From contig JAOYTL010000016.1 of assembly GCA_025846845.1 (NCBI GenBank), positions 62,001 to 126,000 on the forward strand: 64,000 nt of DNA, in the 5' to 3' direction. Positions 34,464 through 42,133 of the stretch are shown here, in pieces. Origin of the DNA: Alloboseaceae bacterium BT-24-1. Its GTDB lineage: Bacteria > Pseudomonadota > Alphaproteobacteria > Rhizobiales > Beijerinckiaceae. The notes beneath the pieces were generated by a model, which was not told the origin of the DNA, ran no database searches, and saw nothing but the letters and a program-made list of their open reading frames with translations. A program made the position numbers and the translations under genes. Every line of letters begins with the position of its first letter. Position 1 is the first letter of the stretch.

Positions 34464-35897
34464 ATGACCCAGCACTTCATCAATGGCCGGCACGTCGCCG
34501 GGCGGACCGGCGAGACCATGGCGGTGCTCGCGCCGGCGACCGGCGAGGAATTCACCCGCATCGCTTGTGGCAATGCCGATGACATCGACGATGCCGTAAG
34601 GGCCGCCCGTGCCGCCTATGAGGGCGCCTGGGGCAAATTGACCGCGGCCGAGCGCGGCCGGCTGATCTCGAAGCTGGCGCTCAAGGTCCAGGACCATTTC
34701 GACGAGCTCGCGAAGATCGAGGCGCAGGACACTGGCAAGCCGATGGCGCAGGCGCGCGCCGATATCGAGGCCACGGTGCGCTATTTCGAGTTCTATGGCG
34801 GCGCCGCCGACAAGGTGCACGGCCACATCATCCCGTTCCTCAACGGCTACAATGTCAGCGTCGTGCACGAGCCCTATGGCGTCACCGGCCATATCCTGCC
34901 CTGGAACTATCCGGCGCAGATGTTCGGCCGTTCGCTCACCGCTTCGCTCGCCATGGGCAATGCCGTGGTGCTGAAGCCCGCCGAGGATGCCTGCCAGACG
35001 GCTTTGCGTCTCGCCGAGCTCGCCAGCGAGGTTGGTTTCCCCGACGGCGCGATCAACATCGTCACTGGCCGCGGCCATGAGGCGGGCGAGGCGCTCTGCC
35101 GCAATCCCGGCGTCGGCTTCATCTCCTTCACCGGCTCGCCGCAGGTCGGCCAGATCATCCAGAAGGCCTGCGCCGACAACTACATCACCTGCACGCTCGA
35201 GCTCGGCGGCAAGTCGCCCCAGATCGTCTTCGACGACGCCGATCTCGATGCCGCCGTGCCGATCGTCTGCAAGGCAATCGTCCAGAACACCGGCCAGACC
35301 TGCTCGGCCGGCAGCCGCGTGCTGGTGCAGAAGACCGTTTATGACGACTTCGTCGGCGCTGTCGCCAAGCAGTTCGCCAAGCTGCGCGCCGGCACGCCCG
35401 AGATGGACCTCGACTGCGGCCCGGTGATCAACGCCAGGCAGCGCGGCCGGGTCCAGAGCTTCGTTGACCAGGCCCGCGAGCAGGGCATTCCGGTCCTCGC
35501 CGAAGGCGCGATCGTGCAAGGCGTACCGAATGGCGGCTTCTACGTGACCCCGACCCTGTTCGGCCAGGTGCCGCGCGGCAACAGGCTGGAGCAGGAGGAG
35601 GTCTTCGGCCCGGTCCTCGCTGCCTTCTCCTTCGACGACGAGGAGGATGCGGTGAAGCTCGCCAACTCCACTGCCTACGGCCTCGTCGCTGGCGTCTGGA
35701 CCAATAATGGCGGGCGCCAGCAGCGCGTCGCCAAGCGGGTTCGGGCCGGGCAGGTCTTCATCAACGGCTATGGCGCCGGCGGCGGCATCGAACTGCCCTT
35801 CGGTGGTACTGGCAAGAGCGGCCATGGGCGGGAGAAGGGCTTCATGGCGCTGGAGGAGTTCGCCGTCGCCAAGACCATCGTGCACAAGCACGGGTGA
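34464..35897 (+). CDS. Aldehyde dehydrogenase, NAD(P)-dependent (betaine/aromatic-aldehyde type)
   Basis: The 477-residue enzyme has LPWNYPAQMFGRSLTASLAMGN with the catalytic Asn, ISFTGSPQVGQ, the Glu in LELGGKSPQIVF, and the nucleophile Cys in NTGQTCSAGSRV. PFGGTGKSGHGREKG ends the fold. It oxidises an aldehyde to the acid. Position after the importer suggests that it handles a product of the imported compound (inference). A GAGGTAGGACT lies before the ATG. Confidence 0.95.
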   Translation: MTQHFINGRHVAGRTGETMAVLAPATGEEFTRIACGNADDIDDAVRAARAAYEGAWGKLTAAERGRLISKLALKVQDHFDELAKIEAQDTGKPMAQARADIEATVRYFEFYGGAADKVHGHIIPFLNGYNVSVVHEPYGVTGHILPWNYPAQMFGRSLTASLAMGNAVVLKPAEDACQTALRLAELASEVGFPDGAINIVTGRGHEAGEALCRNPGVGFISFTGSPQVGQIIQKACADNYITCTLELGGKSPQIVFDDADLDAAVPIVCKAIVQNTGQTCSAGSRVLVQKTVYDDFVGAVAKQFAKLRAGTPEMDLDCGPVINARQRGRVQSFVDQAREQGIPVLAEGAIVQGVPNGGFYVTPTLFGQVPRGNRLEQEEVFGPVLAAFSFDDEEDAVKLANSTAYGLVAGVWTNNGGRQQRVAKRVRAGQVFINGYGAGGGIELPFGGTGKSGHGREKGFMALEEFAVAKTIVHKHG

Positions 35898-36002
35898 AGT
35901 GGAACGAGTAGATCGCGGCCAGGTTGCTATTCGAACGGAGTAGCTTTGGATCGCAGGGGAATGGCTCTTGCGCCCGGCAGCGGGCGCAACCATTGATCTA
36001 CT

Positions 36003-36734
36003 ATGAGTGGCATGCGGCCGGCAGGCGATACCGTCGAGATTCTGGAGAAGCTACTCGCGCCCTTGCAGGGCCGGCGCATCCTCGACATCGGCTGCGGCAG
36101 GGGCAACCTGCTGCAGGCGCTCATCGAGCGTGGCGCCAGCGTCGTCGGCCTCGATCCGGACGAGGCGATGCTGGAGGTTGCGCAAAAACTCGCGCCCAAG
36201 GCGGTGCTGAAGCACGGCTGCGCCCAGCTTTTGCCCTGGGGTGATGCCAGCATGCACGCCGCGATCTTCCTCAACAGTCTGCATCACGTCCCGGTGCCGG
36301 ACATGCTGCTTGCGTTGGAGGAGGCGGCACGCGTCGTCGGCAAGGGCGGCAGCGTCGTCGTCATCGAGCCCTTGTCGGAAGGCTCCTTCTTCGATGCGCT
36401 GCGCCTGATCGAGGATGAGACCGAGGTGAGGCACGCGGCACAGGACGCGATCGTCCGCGCAATGCGCCGCGGCATCGTCAGCGAAAGCCGGCGGATCGAA
36501 TACGATCGCATCGAGACGTTCCCCGATGCCGCCGCCTTCATGGTACGCGCCGTCGCGGCCGATCCCTCGCGGGAGGAGCGTGCAGAGGCGGCGCGGGGCA
36601 AGCTGCTCGCGCGTTTCGAGGCGCTGTCGGAACATGAGGACGGCGGCTACGTCCTGCATCAGCCGATCAGGTTGCACCATCTCAAGGTGCCGGTCGGAAC
36701 GAAGCCGTCAGTCAATCCCGCGATGTTTGGCTGA
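36003..36734 (+). CDS. Class I SAM-dependent methyltransferase (Methyltransf_11 type)
   Basis: The 243-residue protein has motif I ILDIGCGRGNLLQALIERG near residues 26-44, VVGLDPDEAMLEVAQKL, and the post-motif NSLHHVPVPDMLLALEEAARVVGKGGSVVVIEP. It is a small-molecule methyltransferase of unknown substrate. Its last 23 bases overlap the convergent Lrp-type regulator gene. Confidence 0.88.
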   Translation: MSGMRPAGDTVEILEKLLAPLQGRRILDIGCGRGNLLQALIERGASVVGLDPDEAMLEVAQKLAPKAVLKHGCAQLLPWGDASMHAAIFLNSLHHVPVPDMLLALEEAARVVGKGGSVVVIEPLSEGSFFDALRLIEDETEVRHAAQDAIVRAMRRGIVSESRRIEYDRIETFPDAAAFMVRAVAADPSREERAEAARGKLLARFEALSEHEDGGYVLHQPIRLHHLKVPVGTKPSVNPAMFG

Positions 36735-37272
36735 CGGGCAGCATTCGCGGGTCCTTGACGCGTCCCGGCCATTCGCCGGTGATGCCCGGCTGGACCGGCC
36801 GCTCCAGATAGGTCGAGAGCACGACATAACTGCGGGTCGCGGTGACGCCGGGCACGTCGTAGATCTTGGCCAGCAGGCCCTCGAGCGCATGCGTGCTCTC
36901 GGTCCGCACCTTGAGCATCATGCAGGTGTCGCCGGCGACCGAATGGATCTCCTCGACCTCGGGATGGGCCTCGATCGCCAGGAGCGTCGTCGTCTTGCCC
37001 CAGCCGGTGGTGTCGACATGGACGAAGGCGAGCAGCGTCTTGCCGGTTGCCTCCGGCTCGATCAGCGCCGCGACCCGCCGGATCACGCCGGAGCGCCGCA
37101 ATCGCTTCACCCGCTCATGCGCTGCCGGCGGCGACAGGCCGACGCGCTCGCCGAGATCGGCGTAGCTGATCGTCGCATCCTCGACGAGAACGCCTAACAG
37201 CTTTCGGTCCATGGCATCGAGTTCGCGCTCGGCTCCGCGGTTACGCCGAACGCCATCTGTTTTTTCGAGCAT
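36712..37272 (-). CDS. Lrp/AsnC-family transcriptional regulator
   Basis: The 186-residue protein has an N-terminal winged HTH (LDAMDRKLLGVLVEDATISYADLGERVGLSPPAAHERVKRL) and a C-terminal ligand-binding RAM domain (VEEIHSVAGDTCMMLKVRTES). These regulators form octamers and respond to amino acids. It is divergent from an MFS gene, and a dyad at 37299-37332 lies in the 48-base gap and over the MFS start, so it likely controls that gene. Confidence 0.93.
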   Translation of the reverse strand: MLEKTDGVRRNRGAERELDAMDRKLLGVLVEDATISYADLGERVGLSPPAAHERVKRLRRSGVIRRVAALIEPEATGKTLLAFVHVDTTGWGKTTTLLAIEAHPEVEEIHSVAGDTCMMLKVRTESTHALEGLLAKIYDVPGVTATRSYVVLSTYLERPVQPGITGEWPGRVKDPRMLPVSQTSRD

Positions 37273-37298
37273 TCGTCGATCTCCGATTGATCCAGAAT

Positions 37299-37332
37299 TT
37301 CATTCGGTCATTCTGTCGAAATGACGAATGAA
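37299..37332. promoter_or_regulatory. Candidate Lrp-type operator over the MFS start codon
   Basis: TTCATTCGGTCATT on the left and AATGACGAATGAA on the right form an inverted repeat of 13 bp with a single extra base in the left arm. The right arm spans the ATG at 37321. Lrp/AsnC sites are often AT-rich 15-bp dyads, which fits. Confidence 0.65.
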
Positions 37333-38514
37333 AATCAAACGGCTTCGGGTCTGCCCCGTATACCCCCGGCAGCCTATGCGCTCTGCCTGTGCATCGGGCT
37401 GGTCGGGGCGAATTCGCTGGCACTGGGGCCGATCGCGCCACGGGTCGCCGAAAGCTTCGCCAGCGACGTGCCGGCGGTGATGACCGCTTCGGCTGCCTTC
37501 GGCATCGGCACGGCTGCAAGCGCCTTGCTGCTCGCCGGACTGATCGATCACTTCGGCGCGGGACGCATGCTGCGCTATGCCCTGCTCGCCTTCCTGGCAG
37601 CGCTTGCGGCGAGCGGCGCGGCGCCGGTTCTGCCCGCCTTCGTCGGCGCACAGTTGCTGGCGGGCCTCGCTGCCGGCCTGGCGCTGCCGTCGATCTACAC
37701 GCTCGCCGCATTGGCGGCGCCTGCCGGCCGCGAGAGCGACACGCTCGGCGTCGTCCTGTTCGGCTGGACGCTCAGCATGGTCGCCGGCGTCTCGCTCTCG
37801 GCGGTGGTCGCCGATCTCTTCGGCTGGCGCATGGTCTACGCTATCGTCGTCGTCGCCGGGCTCGCGGCGATGGCTGGAACCACCAAGCTGACCGCTGGCG
37901 GCAACGCGACCGGGCGCGCCGCGCCGTCGCCTCTCTCGGCACTCCGCGTTCCCGGCATCGCGCCGCTGCTGCTTGCCTGCGCCGCCTTCATGGCCTCGTT
38001 CTACGGCGTCTACGCCTATGTCGGCGATCATTTGCATCGCGTGCTCGGCCTGCCGGTCAGCGCCGGTGGCTTGCTCGCTCTGTGTTACGGCCTCGGCTTC
38101 GGGGCGACGACCTTCCTCGACCGCTGGATCGACCGCCTCGGCCCGGCCCGGCTACTGCCGGTCTTCTTCGCGGTGGTCGGCGGTGTCTACTTGGCGATGA
38201 GTCTCGCCGCCGCGTCCTATCCCGCGCTGCTTGCCGTGGTGTTCTTCTGGGGCATGGCCAACCATGCCGGGCTGAACGTGCTGATCCTCCGGCTGGGTGC
38301 GCTCGATCCTTCCCGCCGCGGCGCGATCATGGGGCTCAACAGCGGCGTCACCTATCTCGCGCTTTTCGCCGGCACGACAGGCTTCGGGCCGCTCTATGCC
38401 CGCGCCGGCTTCCCGGCGCTCGCCGGGCTTGCGGTCGCGCTGATGCTGGTGGCGGCGCTTGCCGCCGCGCTCGCACCGCGCGCCGTGGTCGCGAGCGATC
38501 AGCCCGCCGCCTAA
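37321..38514 (+). CDS. MFS transporter
   Basis: The 397-residue inner-membrane protein has 12 predicted hydrophobic helices, motif A-like LIDHFGAGRML after helix 2 and FLDRWIDRLGPARLL at the repeated position. It resembles the DHA1/AraJ-like exporters and amino-acid-efflux carriers often paired with Lrp regulators. A role in amino-acid or related efflux is inferred from the pairing. Confidence 0.88.
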   Translation: MTNENQTASGLPRIPPAAYALCLCIGLVGANSLALGPIAPRVAESFASDVPAVMTASAAFGIGTAASALLLAGLIDHFGAGRMLRYALLAFLAALAASGAAPVLPAFVGAQLLAGLAAGLALPSIYTLAALAAPAGRESDTLGVVLFGWTLSMVAGVSLSAVVADLFGWRMVYAIVVVAGLAAMAGTTKLTAGGNATGRAAPSPLSALRVPGIAPLLLACAAFMASFYGVYAYVGDHLHRVLGLPVSAGGLLALCYGLGFGATTFLDRWIDRLGPARLLPVFFAVVGGVYLAMSLAAASYPALLAVVFFWGMANHAGLNVLILRLGALDPSRRGAIMGLNSGVTYLALFAGTTGFGPLYARAGFPALAGLAVALMLVAALAAALAPRAVVASDQPAA

Positions 38515-38517
38515 GTC

Positions 38518-39642
38518 TCACATCTGGATGATGTGCCGGATCGTCCGGCCCTCGTGCAGCGCGTCGAAGCCTTCGTTGATCCCTTCGAGCGGGCTCGAGC
38601 TGGTCCAGAGCTTGTCCACCGGCATGCGGCCGCGCTGATAGAGGTCGATGAAGCGGGGAATGTCGCGCACCGGAATGCAGGAGCCGACATAGGAGCCCTT
38701 CAGCGTCCGCTCTTCGCCGACGAGCCTGACCGGGGCCAGCGCCATGGTGTGAGCGGGATTGGCGAGGCCTGCCGTCGTCGTCGTGCCGCCGCGCCTTGTG
38801 ATCTGGTAGGCGAGCTCCAGCGCCTTCACCGAGCCCGCCATTTCGAGCCCGTGGTCGACGCCGCCCTTGGTGGCAGCACGAATCGCCTCGACCACATCGG
38901 GCGCGCCGGCATTGAAAGTGTCGGTCGCGCCGAGCTCGCGGGCGATCCTGAGCTTCTCGTCGGAGAGGTCGACCGCGATGACGCGGGCGGCGCCACAGGC
39001 GGCGGCGCCGAGCAGAGCCGAGAGGCCGACACCGCCGAGGCCGACGACCGCGACGGTTTCGCCGGCGCGGACCTTGGCGGTGTTTACGGCCGCCCCGACC
39101 CCGGTCAGCACCGCGCAGCCGAACAGCGCTGCGATCTCATGCGGGATGTCAGCCTCGATCTTCACCAGCGAATGGCGCGACATCACCGCATGCTCGGCGA
39201 AGGCGGAGACGCCGACATGGTGGTGCACCGGCTTGCCGTTCTGCGAGAGGCGGCGCCCGCCGGCCATGAGTTCGCCGACGCCATTGGCGGCATTGCCGGG
39301 CTCGCACAAAGCAGGGCGCCCCTCGCTGCACGGCGCGCAATGGCCGCAGGAGGGCACGAAAACCATGACGACGCGGTCACCCTTCCTGAGATCGGTGACG
39401 CCGGGCCCGACATCCTCGACCTCGCCCGCCGCCTCATGGCCGAGCACCATCGGCACCGGGCGCGGCCGGTTGCCGTCGATCACCGAGAGGTCGGAATGGC
39501 AGAGGCCGGCGGCGCGGACCCTGACCAGCACCTCGCCCATCCCCGGCGGGGCGAGCTCGACCTCCTCGATCCGGAGCGGCTTCGACTGCGCATAGGGCGC
39601 GGCGACGGGGCTGGCGTGCAGGACGGCGGCGCGGGTCTTCAA
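38518..39642 (-). CDS. Zinc-dependent alcohol dehydrogenase (class III-like MDR)
   Basis: The 374-residue enzyme has the catalytic-zinc residues in GLCHSDLSVIDGN and GHEAAGEVEDVG, the structural-zinc set CGHCAPCSEGRPALC, and the NAD loop VAVVGLGGVGLSALLGA. The sequence is closest to the glutathione-dependent formaldehyde dehydrogenase/benzyl alcohol dehydrogenase branch, with a variable loop ANGVGELMAGGRRLSQNG. It is convergent with the MFS gene, 3 bases away. Confidence 0.93.
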   Translation of the reverse strand: MKTRAAVLHASPVAAPYAQSKPLRIEEVELAPPGMGEVLVRVRAAGLCHSDLSVIDGNRPRPVPMVLGHEAAGEVEDVGPGVTDLRKGDRVVMVFVPSCGHCAPCSEGRPALCEPGNAANGVGELMAGGRRLSQNGKPVHHHVGVSAFAEHAVMSRHSLVKIEADIPHEIAALFGCAVLTGVGAAVNTAKVRAGETVAVVGLGGVGLSALLGAAACGAARVIAVDLSDEKLRIARELGATDTFNAGAPDVVEAIRAATKGGVDHGLEMAGSVKALELAYQITRRGGTTTTAGLANPAHTMALAPVRLVGEERTLKGSYVGSCIPVRDIPRFIDLYQRGRMPVDKLWTSSSPLEGINEGFDALHEGRTIRHIIQM

Positions 39643-39714
39643 GGCGTATCCTCATAGATGATGTGCAAGCGAGTGTTCGGCTGGTCGCGTCGCCTGTCAA
39701 AGACGAAATCCCGA

Positions 39715-40677
39715 TCAGCCGTATAAGGCCGGCGGATCGCTCTCGTCGCCGAGCGTCGCGGTCCAGCTCTCCTCGGTGACGAGGCCGCGCAGGATCTCCC
39801 AGGAGAGCTGGCCGATGGCGCGGGCCGCTGCCGTCATCGGCCGCTCGGTCGAATAGGCGAGATAGACCTTGCGATAGAGCGAAGGCTGCTCGATCGGCCA
39901 GGTCTGAAAGACGCCGGCCTTCTCCTGCGCCCTGACCGCCATGCGCGGCAGGATGCCGTAGCCGAGGCCGCGCTCGGCCAGGCGCTTGATCTGGGCATAG
40001 GATTCGATCTCGACTGCGGCGTGGACGGTGGCGTTGATGCCGGCCGCGGCTTCGTCGATCTGGTCGCGCAGGCCGTGGCCCGGCCCGGGCAAGATCAGGT
40101 CGAGCCCGGCCGCCTCGCTCAACGTCACTGCCTTGCCGGGCGAGGTCTTCAGCGCCGTCAGCGCCGGCACGCCGAACAGGCAGAGCTCCTCGGTCAGGAT
40201 GTGATGGATGCCCAGTCCTTTCGGATCCGACGTCGAATAGATCACCGCGAGATCGACCTCGCCCTTGCGCAGCCAGTCGAGCACGAAACCACTCATCGCC
40301 TCGGCGATGCGGATACGCACATCCGGATAGCGCTCCTGCGTCGCCTCGATCAGCGGCACGCTGAACTGCTCGCTGACGGTTCCGGGCAGGCCGATGCGGA
40401 CTTCGCCGGCCGGCGCCGCCTGCTCGCCGCGGACGCTGTCCCGCAGTTCGGCGAATTCGGCGAGGATGGTGCGGGCCTTGGCGAGCAGGCGCTCTCCGGC
40501 CTCGGTCGGCTGGACGCCGCGCGTGCCCCGATGCAGCAGGGCGACGCCGAGCTCGTCTTCCATATGGCGCAGATGCTGGCTCAGCGCCGGCTGCGCCACC
40601 CGAAGCTTGACTGCCGCCTTGGAGAACGAGCCCTGTTCGACGATGGCCGTGAAATAGCGCAACTGGCGCAGATCCAT
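39715..40677 (-). CDS. LysR-family regulator
   Basis: The 320-residue protein has the LysR HTH (MDLRQLRYFTAIVEQGSF, AQPALSQHLRHMEDELGVALL) and a C-terminal substrate-binding domain (GEVRIGLPGTVSEQF). It is close to NAC/CynR-like members. It is divergent from a metallo-beta-lactamase gene, with a dyad at 40731-40754 between. I start at 40677; 40695 (MGDRAAM) is possible. Confidence 0.92.
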   Translation of the reverse strand: MDLRQLRYFTAIVEQGSFSKAAVKLRVAQPALSQHLRHMEDELGVALLHRGTRGVQPTEAGERLLAKARTILAEFAELRDSVRGEQAAPAGEVRIGLPGTVSEQFSVPLIEATQERYPDVRIRIAEAMSGFVLDWLRKGEVDLAVIYSTSDPKGLGIHHILTEELCLFGVPALTALKTSPGKAVTLSEAAGLDLILPGPGHGLRDQIDEAAAGINATVHAAVEIESYAQIKRLAERGLGYGILPRMAVRAQEKAGVFQTWPIEQPSLYRKVYLAYSTERPMTAAARAIGQLSWEILRGLVTEESWTATLGDESDPPALYG

Positions 40678-40730
40678 CGCCGCCCGATCCCCCATTGGTT
40701 TTGTTTCGCCTCGCCGCGCGGGCGGCAGCT

Positions 40731-40754
40731 TTCGCTTATGCAGACTAGAGCGAA
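40731..40754. promoter_or_regulatory. Candidate LysR-type operator
   Basis: TTCGCT (40731-40736) and AGCGAA (40749-40754) form a perfect 6-bp dyad with a 12-base spacer, in the 203-base gap between divergent lysR and the hydrolase gene. LysR boxes are T-N11-A dyads of this kind. Confidence 0.5.
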
Positions 40755-40880
40755 GCCTTATTGGCCGTCCACTCCGCAGGCGTGCATCCTTCCTCTCCGG
40801 CAAGGCCTGACGCGATGCCAGGTCTCCCGCGCGAAGAAGACGGCGCCCGACGCCGCTCCCTTTTGTCCCGGAGGAACGCC

Positions 40881-41867
40881 ATGTCGAACCTGCTCATCCC
40901 GCCTACCAGCCGCCGCGGTTTCCTCTCGGGCGCGGCGGCGCTCGCCGCCGGGGCCGCCTTGCCCGGCGGCGCCGTCGCCAAGGCCCCGCTCGCGAACAGC
41001 CAGGTGCCGTACTACTACCGCTTCCTGCTTGGCCAGGCCGAAGTCACGGTCGTCTCCGACGGGCCGTTGCCGCTGGGTGACCCCGGATCGAGCTTCCTCG
41101 GTCTGCCGAAGGAACAGGTCTACGGCCTGCTTGAGACGAACTTCCTGCCCAAGGACAATGTCGTGCTCGAGCAGAACATCCCGATCGTCAATTTCGGCGA
41201 TAGGCTGGTGATGTTCGACACCGGCATGGGCTTCTCCAAGGCCTTCGGCCCGACGACGGGACGGTTGCTCAAGAGCATGCAGGAAGCCGGCATCGACCCG
41301 GCATCGATCGACGCGATCGTCTGCAGTCACGCCCATATCGACCATACCGGCGGCATCTGCTCGGCCGAGGGCAAGGCCAATTTCCCGAATGCGCAGATCT
41401 ATATCAGCCAGGTCGATCATGATTACTGGCTGGAGGATGCCCGGCTCGGCTCGCCGTTCAAGGCCTTCGGCGAGCATGCCCGCGCCAACTTGAGGCCGGT
41501 GCGCGACCGCATCGTCTTCTTCAAGGATGGCCAGGAGTTCCTGCCGGGCGTCACCGCGATCTCGGCGCCCGGCCACAGCCCCGGTCACACGATCTTCAAC
41601 GTCTCCTCGGGCGGGAAGTCGTTCACCTTCCTCGGCGATCTGACCCATCACCCGGTGCTGCTCACCGAGAACCCGCGCGTCGAGTTCGCCTATGACTGGG
41701 ACCCGAAGATGTCTGTGCAGTCGCGGGTGAAGCTGCTCACCATGCTGGCCGAGCATAAGACGCCGGTAATGTCCTATCACTTCGCCTGGCCGGGCTTCGG
41801 CAACCTTGCCAAGGCCGGCGATGGTTTCCGATACTACCCAGCGCCGATGCAGATGCTGCGCGGCTGA
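40881..41867 (+). CDS. Tat-exported metallo-beta-lactamase-fold hydrolase
   Basis: The 328-residue protein starts with a twin-arginine signal (TSRRGFLSGAAALAAGAAL), then the metallo-beta-lactamase domain: VCSHAHIDHTGGIC has the HxHxDH zinc motif, and APGHSPGHTIFNVSSG and FLGDLTHHPVLL supply further ligands. Family includes quorum-quenching lactonases (AiiA-like), but also many other hydrolases; the motif does not decide. CCGGAGGAACGCC precedes the ATG. Likely regulated by the divergent LysR. Confidence 0.9.
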   Translation: MSNLLIPPTSRRGFLSGAAALAAGAALPGGAVAKAPLANSQVPYYYRFLLGQAEVTVVSDGPLPLGDPGSSFLGLPKEQVYGLLETNFLPKDNVVLEQNIPIVNFGDRLVMFDTGMGFSKAFGPTTGRLLKSMQEAGIDPASIDAIVCSHAHIDHTGGICSAEGKANFPNAQIYISQVDHDYWLEDARLGSPFKAFGEHARANLRPVRDRIVFFKDGQEFLPGVTAISAPGHSPGHTIFNVSSGGKSFTFLGDLTHHPVLLTENPRVEFAYDWDPKMSVQSRVKLLTMLAEHKTPVMSYHFAWPGFGNLAKAGDGFRYYPAPMQMLRG

Positions 41868-41898
41868 GCCGGTCCTCCCCAGGCTCAGTCTGTGCGGC

Positions 41899-41938
41899 GG
41901 CCATGGGTGCCTGGGCGCGGCCCCGGGCACCCATGGCC
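41899..41938 (+). terminator. Hairpin terminator after the hydrolase gene
   Basis: GGCCATGGGTGCC (41899-41911) and GGCACCCATGGCC (41926-41938) are perfect 13-bp arms with a 14-base loop, 32 bases after the stop. Confidence 0.65.
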
Positions 41939-42000
41939 ACAATCGTGTTCGACGTCGTAGCGAGTTGCAGCGTCCCTGACTGTCACACCGGAATCACCAC

Positions 42001-42105
42001 CGTCATCCCGGGCGAGCGAAGCTCGGCCCGGGATCCATCGTAGAGCTCCGGAGGCTTATGATGGATCCCGGAGCTGCACGGCTTCGCCGCTTGTCCGGGA
42101 TGACG
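42001..42105. repeat. Dispersed palindromic repeat, copy A4
   Basis: It begins CGTCATCCCGGGCGAGCGAAG, contains GGATCCATCGTAGAGCTCCGG and GATGGATCCCGGAGCTGC, and ends GTCCGGGATGACG. It matches copy A1 over the CCATCGTAGAG block and lies before the 3' end of the quinate cluster. Confidence 0.8.
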
Positions 42106-42133
42106 AAGTGGTTCCGAGTGAAGTCAGTGTGCC

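Noticed and set aside
40881..41867. Quorum-quenching lactonase
   Set aside because: The HxHxDH motif is common to many metallo-beta-lactamase-fold enzymes and nothing more specific is visible.
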